Assembly: GCF_000428725.1 (NCBI RefSeq) | Contig: NZ_AUAM01000014.1 | Location: 62,001 to 126,000, forward strand | Source: Psychromonas aquimarina ATCC BAA-1526 | Lineage (GTDB): Bacteria; Pseudomonadota; Gammaproteobacteria; Enterobacterales; Psychromonadaceae | Reading direction: 5' to 3' | DNA: 64,000 bases | Shown: in pieces, positions 8,646-17,507 of the stretch | Position numbering within the stretch: the stretch's first letter is position 1 | Layout: the number at the start of each line of letters is the position of its first letter | Translations under genes and position numbers: made by a program | The notes under the pieces: generated by a model | Databases searched by the model: none | What the model was told of the DNA's origin: nothing | What the model saw: the letters and a program-made list of their open reading frames with translations, nothing else

Positions 8646-9174
8646 ATAAATCACTCCAACTAATTATCAATACTCAGCTGCGCCTTTAATTTTTTTATTT
8701 TTATTAACATGGTGAAATTAAAGGCTAATAAGTATTTTTGAGGTTATCAGCAGCGTCTGATAAAACAAAAATACATGCGGCTATTATTACCGTAAAATTT
8801 TATTATTTTCGACAAAAAAAGCGATAGTTACGTCACTATAGTCATAGTTAGCATGCAAATATAACAATACAGTGACAGATTATTTATATTATAGATTAAC
8901 TTGTATTCACTGCTTACTCGGATAGAGGTTTTGTACATATAAATCACAGATAAACACCGGCCGTCATCATGCTGATTATATTGATGAAAATATGTCTGTG
9001 AGTGCCGGTTAATAGAATAGTGTGATATACCCGTTATCATTCTAGATGCAAAAATCAGCAGATCGTGAGGTGAACAAACTCTAGGCGTGAAGGAGAATAT
9101 CTAACGGATATAAGCAGACAAGGCGCAGCTAAAAGTGAAACGGCACTATTGCCTGCTGTAATACCTGGAATAAT
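8646..9174. other. 529-base intergenic region, no gene supported
   Basis: It lies between the PA3496-like gene (leftward, starting at 8645) and the end of the protease gene. It is strongly AT-rich up to about 8940, and the only longer open frame (8828–9040, minus) has a composition unlike a protein and no ribosome binding site. The segment 9050–9170 is less AT-rich and contains short complementary patches, but no hairpin with a T run. A small RNA is possible but not shown. Confidence 0.5.
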
Positions 9175-9969
9175 TTACATTTTACAATTCTGACGCGGCG
9201 CTTTACCGGCGCCTAGTCTGGCAATTTCTGCATTTAAATCCGCAATACGTGTTGAGTGTGAAGGGTGAGTTGATAATAATTCCGGAGGCTGACTACCGCC
9301 CGATGCTTTTGCCATATTTTTCCACAGCTCGACACTCTGATTCGGATCAAAACCGGATTCAGCCATCAAATGTAAGCCGAGAATATCCGACTCGCTTTCC
9401 TGTGCCCGGCCGTAGGGCATCAGCACACCATACTGCACGCCTAAACCCAGTCCGGCCATGGTAATACTCTGGTATTCACTACCCTCGGTCAATAAACTGC
9501 TAAACTCTAAACCGGCATTAGCTATCTGGCTGCGGGAGAGTCTTTCGTTGCTGTGTCTTGCTGTTACATGCGCAATTTCATGACCAATCACAGCGGCTAA
9601 CTGATCCTGATTCTGTGCCACCTTAAGCAGACCGGTATAAACACCGATTTTACCGCCGGGCAAAGCAAAAGCATTAACCTGCTCGCTGTCAAAAACCACT
9701 ACTTCCCAGCTACTGAAGTTTTCCTGGGGACCTAAACGGCTTGTAACTGCATTTGCCACACACTGCACATAAGCATTAGTTTTTTTATCAGTACTGATCT
9801 TCTCCTGTTTTTTCAACTCTTCAAAGGACTGAGCCCCTAACTGCGACATTTCACTGCCGGAAAAAAGCAGGACCTGCTGGCGTCCAGTGGGTGAATTTGC
9901 GCAGGATGAAATTAATAATGAGGATGAAGCCAACAGGGCGGCTGATAATAAGAAGCGTGTAGTCTGCAT
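9175..9969 (-). CDS. loiP: M48-family metallopeptidase lipoprotein, LoiP/YggG-like
   Basis: 264 residues. A lipoprotein signal with lipobox LISSC (Cys at ~23) is followed by a single M48 peptidase domain. Zinc site: HEIAH in AAVIGHEIAHVTARHS, with the third ligand in the downstream ESESDILGLHLM glutamate. The substrate-side motif VNAFALPGGKIGVYTGLL is also conserved. Homologous LoiP is an outer-membrane-anchored zinc protease that degrades damaged envelope proteins. AAGGGA precedes the ATG. It lies downstream of the copper operon on the same strand but is separated by two hairpins, so it is probably a separate unit. Confidence 0.88.
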   Translation of the reverse strand: MQTTRFLLSAALLASSSLLISSCANSPTGRQQVLLFSGSEMSQLGAQSFEELKKQEKISTDKKTNAYVQCVANAVTSRLGPQENFSSWEVVVFDSEQVNAFALPGGKIGVYTGLLKVAQNQDQLAAVIGHEIAHVTARHSNERLSRSQIANAGLEFSSLLTEGSEYQSITMAGLGLGVQYGVLMPYGRAQESESDILGLHLMAESGFDPNQSVELWKNMAKASGGSQPPELLSTHPSHSTRIADLNAEIARLGAGKAPRQNCKM

Positions 9970-10059
9970 ATGAATGTTCCCTTTTATTCATTAACGGATA
10001 TTTGTATTTCACACATTAGCATACAATAAATAACAGTAGGCGGGCAGAGGCTGTTAGTC

Positions 10060-10086
10060 AAAAGAGCAGCTGCCTGCAGCTCTTTT
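10060..10086 (-). terminator. Hairpin ending the copper operon
   Basis: AAAAGAGC (10060–10067) and GCTCTTTT (10079–10086) form an 8-bp stem with an 11-nt loop. Read leftward, the stem ends in TTTT, as expected for a terminator of the leftward cus operon. Confidence 0.6.
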
Positions 10087-10113
10087 AGAGGAAATTCAAG
10101 ATATCAATAACAG

Positions 10114-10141
10114 GCAGCTCTATTCAACAGAGCTGCTTTTT
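10114..10141 (+). terminator. Second hairpin with T run on the plus strand
   Basis: GCAGCTCT (10114–10121), a 7-nt loop, AGAGCTGC (10129–10136) and then TTTTT. It is a good intrinsic terminator for rightward transcription and lies 19 bases past the end of the leftward cytochrome-like gene. With the hairpin at 10060 it makes a two-way barrier between the operons. Confidence 0.6.
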
Positions 10142-10159
10142 AATTGTTAAAATTGCGGA

Positions 10160-10939
10160 TCAGCTGCAGTTCTGACGGAAAGCCTGATGACTTTTCTTAC
10201 TATGCTCTTTAATCTGTCCAAGAATTGTTTTTACCTGCTCCGGGCTCTGGCTTTGCGCTAATTCCTTAAACAGCTCCTGCAGCTTAGTTATGCCCTGCAT
10301 ATACATCATATGCTGATGGTGCTGCTGGTCGGTCATGCCGGCCATACTTCCATGGTCCATACCCTTCATATCTGCCATATCGCTATGATCCATCTGCGAA
10401 TGATCCATACCTTTCATATCACCATGGCCCATCTGCGAGTGATCCATGCCCTGCATATCACCATGGCCCATCTGCGAGTGATCCATGCCCTGCATATCAC
10501 CATGGTCCATCTGCGAATGATCCATACCTTTCATATCGGCCATATCACCGTGATCCATGCCTTTCATATCTGCCATATCGCTATGATCCATCTGCGAGTG
10601 CTCCATGCCCTGCATATCACCATGGTCCATCTGCGAGTGATCCATGCCCTGCATAGCACTTTTATCATCATTGATCATTTTAATTTTCACCGGCGTCTCA
10701 TTAACCGCCAGTTCACTTAGCTTTAACAGCTCATTAAGGTGCAGCTGCATTTTTTCCTGATCCTGCCCCTTAAAACCTTTTACATAACCGCGCAGTTCAC
10801 TTTTCATATACTTCATATAATCACCCAGCTGGGTATCTTTAATTTCACAATGCTTTTCATGGGCAAAAGCGGATACAGGCAGTGATAAAAACAGCACAAC
10901 GCTCAGTGCCGGCAGTATTCTGTTTTTTAGAGTTTTCAT
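10160..10939 (-). CDS. Cytochrome b562-like periplasmic protein with Met/His/Asp-rich insert
   Basis: 259 residues. A signal peptide (to ~residue 26, SAFA) is followed by two helices (~35–80), an insert of about 107 residues (96–202) and two further helices (~208–256). The helical parts line up by eye with cytochrome b562. YMKYMKSEL gives a Met in helix 1, near the b562 axial Met. HQAFRQNC in the last helix gives a His at the place of the axial His. The insert sits in the helix 2–3 loop and holds eight imperfect units of M(Q/K)GMDHSQMDHGD type, a dense Met/His/Asp soft-metal site. As the last gene of the leftward cus operon (79 bases after cusA) and with no CusF gene seen, it may act as a copper-binding periplasmic partner. 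Heme binding is inferred, not shown. Confidence 0.75.
   Translation of the reverse strand: MKTLKNRILPALSVVLFLSLPVSAFAHEKHCEIKDTQLGDYMKYMKSELRGYVKGFKGQDQEKMQLHLNELLKLSELAVNETPVKIKMINDDKSAMQGMDHSQMDHGDMQGMEHSQMDHSDMADMKGMDHGDMADMKGMDHSQMDHGDMQGMDHSQMGHGDMQGMDHSQMGHGDMKGMDHSQMDHSDMADMKGMDHGSMAGMTDQQHHQHMMYMQGITKLQELFKELAQSQSPEQVKTILGQIKEHSKKSHQAFRQNCS
10334..10654 (-). repeat. In-frame tandem repeat coding the MDH-rich insert
   Basis: About eight imperfect units of 24–48 bases code for M(Q/K)GM(D/E)H(S/G)(Q/D)M blocks, alternating long units with a MAD extension and short ones. Adjacent units are nearly identical at the DNA level (for example around 10410–10500), which points to recent expansion by slippage or unequal exchange and makes copy number likely to vary between strains. 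Confidence 0.85.
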
Positions 10940-11018
10940 ATTATTTTCCTTTCTATTAAATAAAAAATGTTTTGCGTAAAGCGCCCGGCGGTGGCCGGGC
11001 AGCTATCAGTTATACTTT

Positions 11019-14000
11019 TTAATTTTCTTCAGCAGACTCAAGCATCTTAAACTGCTTAGCCATGCTGACTTTTTTCCACTGGAAATAAGCAGCCGGCAGA
11101 ATTAACAGCGTGAGAATAACGGCACTGACCATACCGCCGATCATAGGAGCCGCAATACGCTGCATCACTTCAGAGCCCGTACCGTCGCCGTACATAATCG
11201 GCACTAAACCGATAACCACTGTTGCCACTGTCATCATCACCGGGCGAACACGCAGGCCCGCCCCCTGCAGAACCGCGTCTTTTAAATCATCCACATTAAA
11301 GTGCGCAAAGCGCTGCTGTTTTTTAGCTTGTAATGACTGATTTAAATACAGCAGCATAATGACCCCGATCTCAATGGAAACCCCGGCTAAAGCAATAAAA
11401 CCCACACCGACGGCAATTGAGAAGTTAAATCCTAGCAGATACATCAGCCAGACTCCGCCCATTAACGCAAAGGGTAAAGTAGCCAGAATCAGCAGTACTT
11501 CACCAACCCGGCGAAATGCCAGATAAAGCAGGATAATAATGATCACAATCGTAACAGGAATCACCTTAGCCAGACGTGCATTGGCTTTTTCCATATATTC
11601 ATACTGTCCGGACCAGAGCAGTGAATAACCAGCAGGCAGCTGCAGCTGTTCATTGACAACCTGCTGCGCATCCTGAACATATGAACCTAAATCTCGATTT
11701 TCAATATCAACAAAAATCCAGCCGTTAAGACGCGCATTTTCAGTTTTAATCATCGGCGCTCCCGCTTCGATATAAACATCCGCCACATCACTTAAACTGA
11801 TATTTAGTTGTGCCGGGGTAACAATCGGTAAACTTTTCAGAGCGGTCAGCGAATCACGGTAGTCATTCGGATAACGCAGGTTAACCGGATAACGCTCTAA
11901 CCCTTCAATGGTTTCGGTGATATTCTGACCGCCGATTGCCACGGCGACCAGCTGCTGAATTTCAGCAACATTTAATCCGTAACGCCCGGCCTTTTCTCGA
12001 TTGATATCCACCTTTACATAACGCCCGCCGCTGACACGCTCTGCGTATACAGAAGCAGTTCCCTCGACCTCTTTTAAGATTGATTCAACCTGTTTACCGA
12101 TTTTTTCAATTTCATCTAAATCGGCACCGGCAATCTTGATACCGATCGGTGTTTTAATACCCGTTGCTAACATATCGATACGTGTTTTAATCGGCATAAC
12201 CCAGGCATTCGTTAAACCCGGAAACTGAATCAGACTATCCAGCTCCTGTTTAATTTTCTCTTTAGTCATTCCCGGGCGCCACTGCTCAGCAGGTTTAAAC
12301 TGGATAGTGGTTTCAATCATGGTTAACGGTGCCGGATCCGTTGCAGTTTCTGCTCGGCCGATTTTACCCCACACGGTTTTCACCTCGGGCACAGCTTTAA
12401 TCAGCTTATTAGTCTGCTGCAGCAGCTCCCTGGCTTTACCAATTGAGATACCCGGATAAGTGGTCGGCATATACATCAGATCACCTTCATCCAGCGGCGG
12501 AATAAACTCGCTGCCGATTTTATTAACCGGATAAAATCCGACTAATAACAGTGCCAGAGCAAAACTGATAATTGATTTAGGAAAACGTAAGCTGAAGCTC
12601 AGAACCGGTTTATATAAAGCCACCATAAGACGGTTTAAAGGATTTTTATGCTCAGGTAAAACCCTGCCGCGAATAAAATAGCCCATTAATACCGGGATCA
12701 GAGTAACAGCTAAACCAGCGGAAGCAGCCATGGCATAGGTTTTAGTAAACGCCAGCGGTGAAAACATTTTTCCCGACTGCCCTTCTAAAGCAAATACCGG
12801 CAGAAAACTAAAGGTGATAATCAGCAGCGAGAAAAACAGTGCCGGCCCGACTTCATTAGCGGCTTTACTGATCACCTGCCAGCGGTTTTTATCGGTTAGC
12901 TCGGTTTTTTCCATATGCTTATGGACGTTTTCAATCATCACTATCGCACCGTCAACCATCGCACCGATAGCGATTGCGATACCGCCTAAGGACATGATAT
13001 TGGCATTAATGCCCTGCCATGACATGACAATAAAAGCGGCAAATATACCCACGGGCAGACTTAACAGCACCACTAAAGAAGAACGGAAATGGAATAAAAA
13101 CGCGGCACAAACCAGAATAACTACAATGAATTCTTCAAGCAGCTTGTCATATAAATTATCAACAGCCGAATTAATTAATTCTGAACGGTCATAAGTCGGC
13201 ACGATCTCCACACCATCCGGCAGACTTTTCTGCAGCGTATTTAGTTTATCTTTAACCGCTTCAATCACCCCCTGGGCATTTTCTCCAAAACGCATCACCA
13301 CCACACCGCTGACTACTTCACCTTCGCCATTGAGTTCAGTAACACCGCGGCGCATCTGCGGACCTAAATTGATTTCTGCTACATCGCCTAATAACAGTGG
13401 TGTACCTTTGCTGTTTACCTGCAGCGGCACAGCCTTTAGATCTTCAATAGAGGAGATGTAACCCGATGTACGCACCATATACTCAGCTTCAGCCATCTCG
13501 ATAACACTTGCACCGCTTTCCTGATTGGCATTTTGAATCACCTGGCTGACTTTATTAAGCGGAATGTTATAAGCGCGCAGCTTGTTAGGATCAACACGTA
13601 CCTGATACTGTTTAACCATACCGCCGACCGATGCAACTTCAGAAACTCCCGGCACAGTCTGCAGTTCAAACTTAAGGAACCAGTCCTGCAGACTGCGCAG
13701 CTCACTTAAATCAAGTTTTCCGCTTTTATCCACTAAGGCATAACTGAAAATCCAGCCGACACCGGTTGCATCCGGACCTAATGCACTGCGCGCCTGTGCA
13801 GGCAGATCCGGCGCTACCTGTGACAGATATTCCAGCACTCGTGAGCGTGCCCAGTACATATCGGTATTATCATCAAAAATAATATAAACGTAAGAATCAC
13901 CAAAAAACGAATAACCACGTACTGTTTTTGCCCCGGGTACCGATAACATCGCGGTCGTCAGAGGATAGGTGACCTGATCTTCCACCACCTGCGGCGCCTG

Positions 14001-14165
14001 TCCCGGATAACTGGTTTTAACGATAACCTGCACATCAGAGAGATCCGGAATCGCATCAATAGGGGTTTTCTGCAGCGCATACAAACCATAAACAACCACA
14101 GCTGCTGTGATCAGCAGAACCATAATCCGGTTTTTAATTGACCAGTTTATTACCTTGGAAATCAT
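11019..14165 (-). CDS. cusA: CusA-type heavy-metal RND efflux pump, inner-membrane subunit
   Basis: 1048 residues, the normal HME-RND length, with 12 membrane helices and two large periplasmic loops. The metal-family signature is seen in the N-terminal SDVQVIVKTSYPGQAPQVVEDQVTYPL region. Helix 4 has the proton-relay acidic stretch (GGIAIAIGAMVDGAIVMIENVHKH), and a Met-rich pore is present (RIDMLATGIKTP). It exports Cu(I)/Ag(I) from periplasm and cytoplasm through CusC together with CusB. The start overlaps the cusB stop by 4 bases (ATGA), implying translational coupling. Confidence 0.95.
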   Translation of the reverse strand: MISKVINWSIKNRIMVLLITAAVVVYGLYALQKTPIDAIPDLSDVQVIVKTSYPGQAPQVVEDQVTYPLTTAMLSVPGAKTVRGYSFFGDSYVYIIFDDNTDMYWARSRVLEYLSQVAPDLPAQARSALGPDATGVGWIFSYALVDKSGKLDLSELRSLQDWFLKFELQTVPGVSEVASVGGMVKQYQVRVDPNKLRAYNIPLNKVSQVIQNANQESGASVIEMAEAEYMVRTSGYISSIEDLKAVPLQVNSKGTPLLLGDVAEINLGPQMRRGVTELNGEGEVVSGVVVMRFGENAQGVIEAVKDKLNTLQKSLPDGVEIVPTYDRSELINSAVDNLYDKLLEEFIVVILVCAAFLFHFRSSLVVLLSLPVGIFAAFIVMSWQGINANIMSLGGIAIAIGAMVDGAIVMIENVHKHMEKTELTDKNRWQVISKAANEVGPALFFSLLIITFSFLPVFALEGQSGKMFSPLAFTKTYAMAASAGLAVTLIPVLMGYFIRGRVLPEHKNPLNRLMVALYKPVLSFSLRFPKSIISFALALLLVGFYPVNKIGSEFIPPLDEGDLMYMPTTYPGISIGKARELLQQTNKLIKAVPEVKTVWGKIGRAETATDPAPLTMIETTIQFKPAEQWRPGMTKEKIKQELDSLIQFPGLTNAWVMPIKTRIDMLATGIKTPIGIKIAGADLDEIEKIGKQVESILKEVEGTASVYAERVSGGRYVKVDINREKAGRYGLNVAEIQQLVAVAIGGQNITETIEGLERYPVNLRYPNDYRDSLTALKSLPIVTPAQLNISLSDVADVYIEAGAPMIKTENARLNGWIFVDIENRDLGSYVQDAQQVVNEQLQLPAGYSLLWSGQYEYMEKANARLAKVIPVTIVIIIILLYLAFRRVGEVLLILATLPFALMGGVWLMYLLGFNFSIAVGVGFIALAGVSIEIGVIMLLYLNQSLQAKKQQRFAHFNVDDLKDAVLQGAGLRVRPVMMTVATVVIGLVPIMYGDGTGSEVMQRIAAPMIGGMVSAVILTLLILPAAYFQWKKVSMAKQFKMLESAEEN

Positions 14166-15598
14166 AACAGCACCTCTTTCGCTTTCATAACCTGCGCGGG
14201 TGGAACAGAGCTAAGATCTAACCAGTCAAGATCTTCATCTTCGATGCTCGGATCGTACTGCGGCTGCGGGCGGGAGGTTTTATTCTCTTCAACGGGCTGC
14301 ATACGTTCAAAATCAGCACTGATACTGGACTCTGAATCTAATAAAAACTGTGCTGAAGTAACAATTTTCTGTCCTTCGCTAAGCCCGGATAAAATTTCCA
14401 CTGAATCTTTGTTTTCCAGGCCGAGATTAACCAGCACAGATTTAAACTGACCATCGCCTAAGGCTAAGACTACACGGTTCATACTGCCCGCATAAATCAC
14501 CGCTTCACGCGGGATCTGCAGTCTTTGTTTGTTCATTTCAGGCATTAATTTAACACTGGCAAACATATTCGGTTTAAGCTCAGCCGTCGGGTTGGCAAAC
14601 TGCAGGCGCACACGTAATGTACGGTTATCGGCATTCATTTCCGGATAGATAAAATCAACCTGGCCGCTCCATGTTTTCCCCGGGAAATAATCTAAAACCA
14701 TACTGGCTTTATCACCCAGTTTAACCAGCGAAGCCTGCGCGGCAAAAACTTCCACATCCACCCATACCGTATCTAAATTTACCGCTTTAATAACCTGAGT
14801 TGCCGGAGAGATATAGGCGCCTTCATTTAACTGCAGCTCGGAAATAGTGCCTTTCTGCGGCGCATAAACAGTAATATTCTGTAACACTTTTTTATCTTTA
14901 ATGATTTTATTTATCTGACCACTGCTGACTCCTAATGCTTTTAAACGTGCTTTTGAGGAGCTGACTAACGCGCTGCGGTTAAGATTTAAGGCGTTAAATA
15001 AAGACTCCTGTGCTTTTACCAGCTCCGGAGAATATAACTCAAACAAAGCCTGACCTTTTTTGACTTCAGTCCCGACCGATTTAACGTAAAGCTTTTCAAT
15101 CCATCCGGATACACGGCTGTTAATCTGCCAGAGCGCATCATCATTTGCCTGTACCGTGCCCAGACTATTAATACTGATAGTAAACGAATCTTTAACCGCC
15201 GTGCCGGTGCGTACGCCGAGATTATTTTCAACGGCAGGTGAAATTTTAACTAAGCCCGCTTCTGAATCCCCGCCAGCCTCGGCATAAACAGGGACGAGAT
15301 CCATACCCATCGGCGATTTTCCAGGTTTATCGCGGCGGTAATTGGCATCCATCGGCGCAACCCAGTATAAAATTTCCGGCTCAGCTGCGGCTGCTTTTTC
15401 CTGCTCGGCATAAACCGGGACGAGATCCATGCCCATTGGCGACTTACCGGGTTTATCGCGGCGATAATTAGCGTCCATCGGCGCAACCCAGTATAAAACT
15501 TCCGGCTGTGCGGCTTGTGCCGTCTTATTGATTTGTGCATTACTGCCGGCAAAGAAACCAACCGTTAAAGCGGCTGTTAAAACTAATAAATAATACAT
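14162..15598 (-). CDS. cusB: CusB-type periplasmic adaptor with two N-terminal heavy-metal-binding domains
   Basis: 478 residues. An N-terminal membrane or signal segment is followed by two nearly identical heavy-metal-binding domains (32–65 and 74–107; each has YWVAPMDANYRRDKPGKSP then MGMDLVPVYAE). Then come the barrel-sandwich, hairpin and beta-barrel parts of an RND membrane-fusion protein (GTVQANDDALWQINSRVSGWI; LRVRLQFANPTAELKPNMFA). It joins CusA to CusC and hands over metal. Most homologues carry one such domain, so the duplication is notable. AGGA lies 8 bases before the ATG. The gene sits 12 bases after cusC. Confidence 0.93.
   Translation of the reverse strand: MYYLLVLTAALTVGFFAGSNAQINKTAQAAQPEVLYWVAPMDANYRRDKPGKSPMGMDLVPVYAEQEKAAAAEPEILYWVAPMDANYRRDKPGKSPMGMDLVPVYAEAGGDSEAGLVKISPAVENNLGVRTGTAVKDSFTISINSLGTVQANDDALWQINSRVSGWIEKLYVKSVGTEVKKGQALFELYSPELVKAQESLFNALNLNRSALVSSSKARLKALGVSSGQINKIIKDKKVLQNITVYAPQKGTISELQLNEGAYISPATQVIKAVNLDTVWVDVEVFAAQASLVKLGDKASMVLDYFPGKTWSGQVDFIYPEMNADNRTLRVRLQFANPTAELKPNMFASVKLMPEMNKQRLQIPREAVIYAGSMNRVVLALGDGQFKSVLVNLGLENKDSVEILSGLSEGQKIVTSAQFLLDSESSISADFERMQPVEENKTSRPQPQYDPSIEDEDLDWLDLSSVPPAQVMKAKEVLL
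15278..15505 (-). repeat. Tandem duplication of the HMBD coding segment in cusB
   Basis: Bases 15404–15505 and 15278–15379 each encode the same 34-residue domain, differing only at one residue (V versus I). The two DNA copies differ at many third positions, so the duplication is not brand new, yet the protein sequence is almost fixed. Confidence 0.85.
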
Positions 15599-15610
15599 AA
15601 TATTTTCCTG

Positions 15611-16876
15611 TTAAAGTGCCTGAAAATAACGAATCTGAGAAAGGCTTTTAAGTCCGTCAAAATACAACTGCTGATATTCAATACTGAGGTTCTGCTCATT
15701 GATATAAGCTTGAATAACTTCTTTGAAAGGACGGGTATTAGACTGATAACTCTGCTCTAAGAGTCTGCTCTGCAGCTTAGCCTGCTTAAGCAGAGTCTCT
15801 TTGTAGCGAAGCTGGCGGGCGGCAAGCTGCTGATAGTTGATAATCTGGGCATCTAACAAAGCATTAAGCTGACGTAATAACAAACGGTGTTCAGCTTGTT
15901 TCTGCCCTTTAATCTGCTGTGCAGAAATCATTTTCTGATCCTGACGTTTATCAGTAAACAACGGGATATCCATGGACACAAAACCACTAAGCAGATCCGG
16001 TCTCGCCATGCCGTCGTCCATTTCACTTAAGCGGTGACCGTAACCCACCTCTACTTTAAAGCTGGGTTTATAATCCTGCTCGGCAAGCTTTATGTTATTA
16101 TCAGCAACTAAAATATTCTGCGCTAACATTTTGACCTGCGGATGACTGCTTAACAGCTGGTAATGCTGCTCAGCACCTTTGCCTGCTTCAATATAAGCCA
16201 GGGTATCCCTCCACTCGGGAATGTCGGCAGCTAAACGACCATAAGCATTCTGGCCAATCCACTCGCTTAACAGAGTGCGGTAATTTAGTGACTGCTGAGT
16301 TAACAGAGCTGATTTTTCGTCATATCTGCTCAGTTCAATTTCAGCCGCAATCAAGTCTTCATTATCAGCTAGACCTAATGAAAACTGTGACTGCAGGTCG
16401 TTATAAAAGCCGCTGAACAGCTTTTTATTTTCTGCGACCAGTTCCTTGGATTTTTCCACAAACAGTATGCTGAACCATAACTCACGTACTGTTTTTTTAA
16501 CCGTCAACTGACGATCGACAGCGGCATAAACTGCTGTTTCTGACTGCTGATTAAATCCCTTCCGGGCAAGCTCCAGCTGTGAACCGCGGCTGAACTGCTG
16601 CGATAAACCGACACTTAGCTGGGTCATGGGATCCTGATCTAACTGAAAACTATCAGTCGGGATATTTGCCATTCCCAGCTTTATCATAGGATCCGCCAGG
16701 GTAGAAGCACTCACTCCCTGTGCTCTTAGCGCGCTCTGCTGCGCCTGATATATTTTCTGCGCAGGGTCGGAATTAACCGCCATATGCTCGGCTTCGCTTA
16801 ATAAAAACCCCTGCGCAGCCAGCTTAAAACTAAGCAGCAGGGTCAGGCTTAAAAAGAAATATTTTCTGACATTCAT
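15611..16876 (-). CDS. cusC: TolC/CusC-family outer-membrane efflux protein
   Basis: 421 residues. A signal peptide (KYFFLSLTLLLSFKLAAQG) is followed by two OEP repeats rich in long helices. There is no lipobox cysteine. It forms the outer-membrane duct of the Cus tripartite pump. The ATG at 16876 has GGA 9 bases upstream; a GTG at 16882 is too close to that site. It is the first pump gene, followed by cusB after 12 bases. Confidence 0.88.
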   Translation of the reverse strand: MNVRKYFFLSLTLLLSFKLAAQGFLLSEAEHMAVNSDPAQKIYQAQQSALRAQGVSASTLADPMIKLGMANIPTDSFQLDQDPMTQLSVGLSQQFSRGSQLELARKGFNQQSETAVYAAVDRQLTVKKTVRELWFSILFVEKSKELVAENKKLFSGFYNDLQSQFSLGLADNEDLIAAEIELSRYDEKSALLTQQSLNYRTLLSEWIGQNAYGRLAADIPEWRDTLAYIEAGKGAEQHYQLLSSHPQVKMLAQNILVADNNIKLAEQDYKPSFKVEVGYGHRLSEMDDGMARPDLLSGFVSMDIPLFTDKRQDQKMISAQQIKGQKQAEHRLLLRQLNALLDAQIINYQQLAARQLRYKETLLKQAKLQSRLLEQSYQSNTRPFKEVIQAYINEQNLSIEYQQLYFDGLKSLSQIRYFQAL

Positions 16877-17040
16877 ATTCACTTTCCTTTTTTTACTGCT
16901 CCCTTTAAAAACTTAACAAGTTGATTTTTAAAATAAAAAACCAGCCGCTTGCAGTTTTAAATAAAGGCAGTTAAGTAAAAATTAATTAATTTGTTTTTTT
17001 GATAAATAGGCTGGTAGAAACACTACAAATCAATATTCCG

Positions 17041-17059
17041 GGTCAGTTCAAAACTGACC
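17041..17059. other. Hairpin between the leader gene and cusC
   Basis: GGTCAGTT, CAA loop, AACTGACC: a perfect 8-bp stem in the 192-base gap between the small secreted protein and cusC. There is no T run on the leftward side, so it is more likely a stability or processing hairpin than a full stop. On the plus strand six A follow. Confidence 0.5.
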
Positions 17060-17068
17060 AAAAAACAA

Positions 17069-17446
17069 TTAACTTAGAAAGGGAGGGCGATATAAGGATT
17101 CGGGGAAATAATAAGGGGCTTCATTAACAGCAGCTGGATAAGCCAATATAAACTGCGCTTGAGTAACTAAATGATTATCTTCAACAAAGTGCAGCATAAA
17201 ACCGCCGCTCATTAAATTACAATCATTCTGACAGTCCATCGTATGGGCCATTAGTTCAGCAGCACAATCGCCAGCATGATCCATCTGCTCTGGGCCGGTA
17301 GAAGGCATACTGTCGGACATAGACGGCATAGGACAATCAGCAGTCATCACCATATTACTCTGCATTACAAAAGCAGACGCCGTCACTTTCTGAGTGAAAG
17401 TTAACAGTGTGCTGAGTATCAGTATTAAAGTAATAAAACGGTTCAT
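17069..17446 (-). CDS. Small secreted Met/Cys/His-rich protein heading the copper operon
   Basis: 125 residues. A signal peptide (MNRFITLILILSTLLTFTQKVTASA) is followed by a mature part with many potential copper ligands: MVMTADCPMPSMSDSMP, EQMDHAGDC, MAHTMDCQNDCNLM. It ends in a conserved-looking ESLYRPPFLS tail. I do not recognise a named family, although short proteins of this make-up are common in front of cus/cop operons. Its position directly behind a CueR-type promoter and upstream of cusCBA makes a periplasmic copper-sequestering role likely. The ribosome binding site is weak. Confidence 0.75.
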   Translation of the reverse strand: MNRFITLILILSTLLTFTQKVTASAFVMQSNMVMTADCPMPSMSDSMPSTGPEQMDHAGDCAAELMAHTMDCQNDCNLMSGGFMLHFVEDNHLVTQAQFILAYPAAVNEAPYYFPESLYRPPFLS

Positions 17447-17476
17447 ATTTAACCAGGCAGCTTATTGAATAAATCC

Positions 17477-17507
17477 ATTGTAGAGGCTTACCTAAGGGTA
17501 AGGTCAA
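17477..17507 (-). promoter_or_regulatory. MerR/CueR-type copper promoter
   Basis: Read on the minus strand: a -35 TTGACC, a 19-bp spacer holding the dyad CTTACC-N4-GGTAAG, and a -10 TACAAT. A 19-bp spacer with a central dyad is the hallmark of promoters untwisted by MerR-family activators, and ACCTTACC resembles the CueR half-site ACCTTCC. Transcription would start near 17470, ~24 bases before the small secreted protein. No MerR-family gene is present in the window, so the regulator must lie elsewhere. Confidence 0.75.

Noticed and set aside
8828-9040. 70-residue open frame on the minus strand
   Set aside because: Composition (many Tyr, Ile, Asn, Ser) matches translated AT-rich DNA, there is no ribosome binding site and no family.
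9050-9174. Possible small RNA upstream of the loiP end
   Set aside because: Higher GC than its surroundings but no promoter, no hairpin with T run and no recognised family.
10310-10720. Open frame on the plus strand rich in His and Met
   Set aside because: It is the complement of the MDH repeat in the cytochrome-like gene; no ribosome binding site, and the repeat alone keeps the frame open.
12814-13194. 126-residue open frame antisense to cusA
   Set aside because: Shadow of the strongly coding cusA strand.
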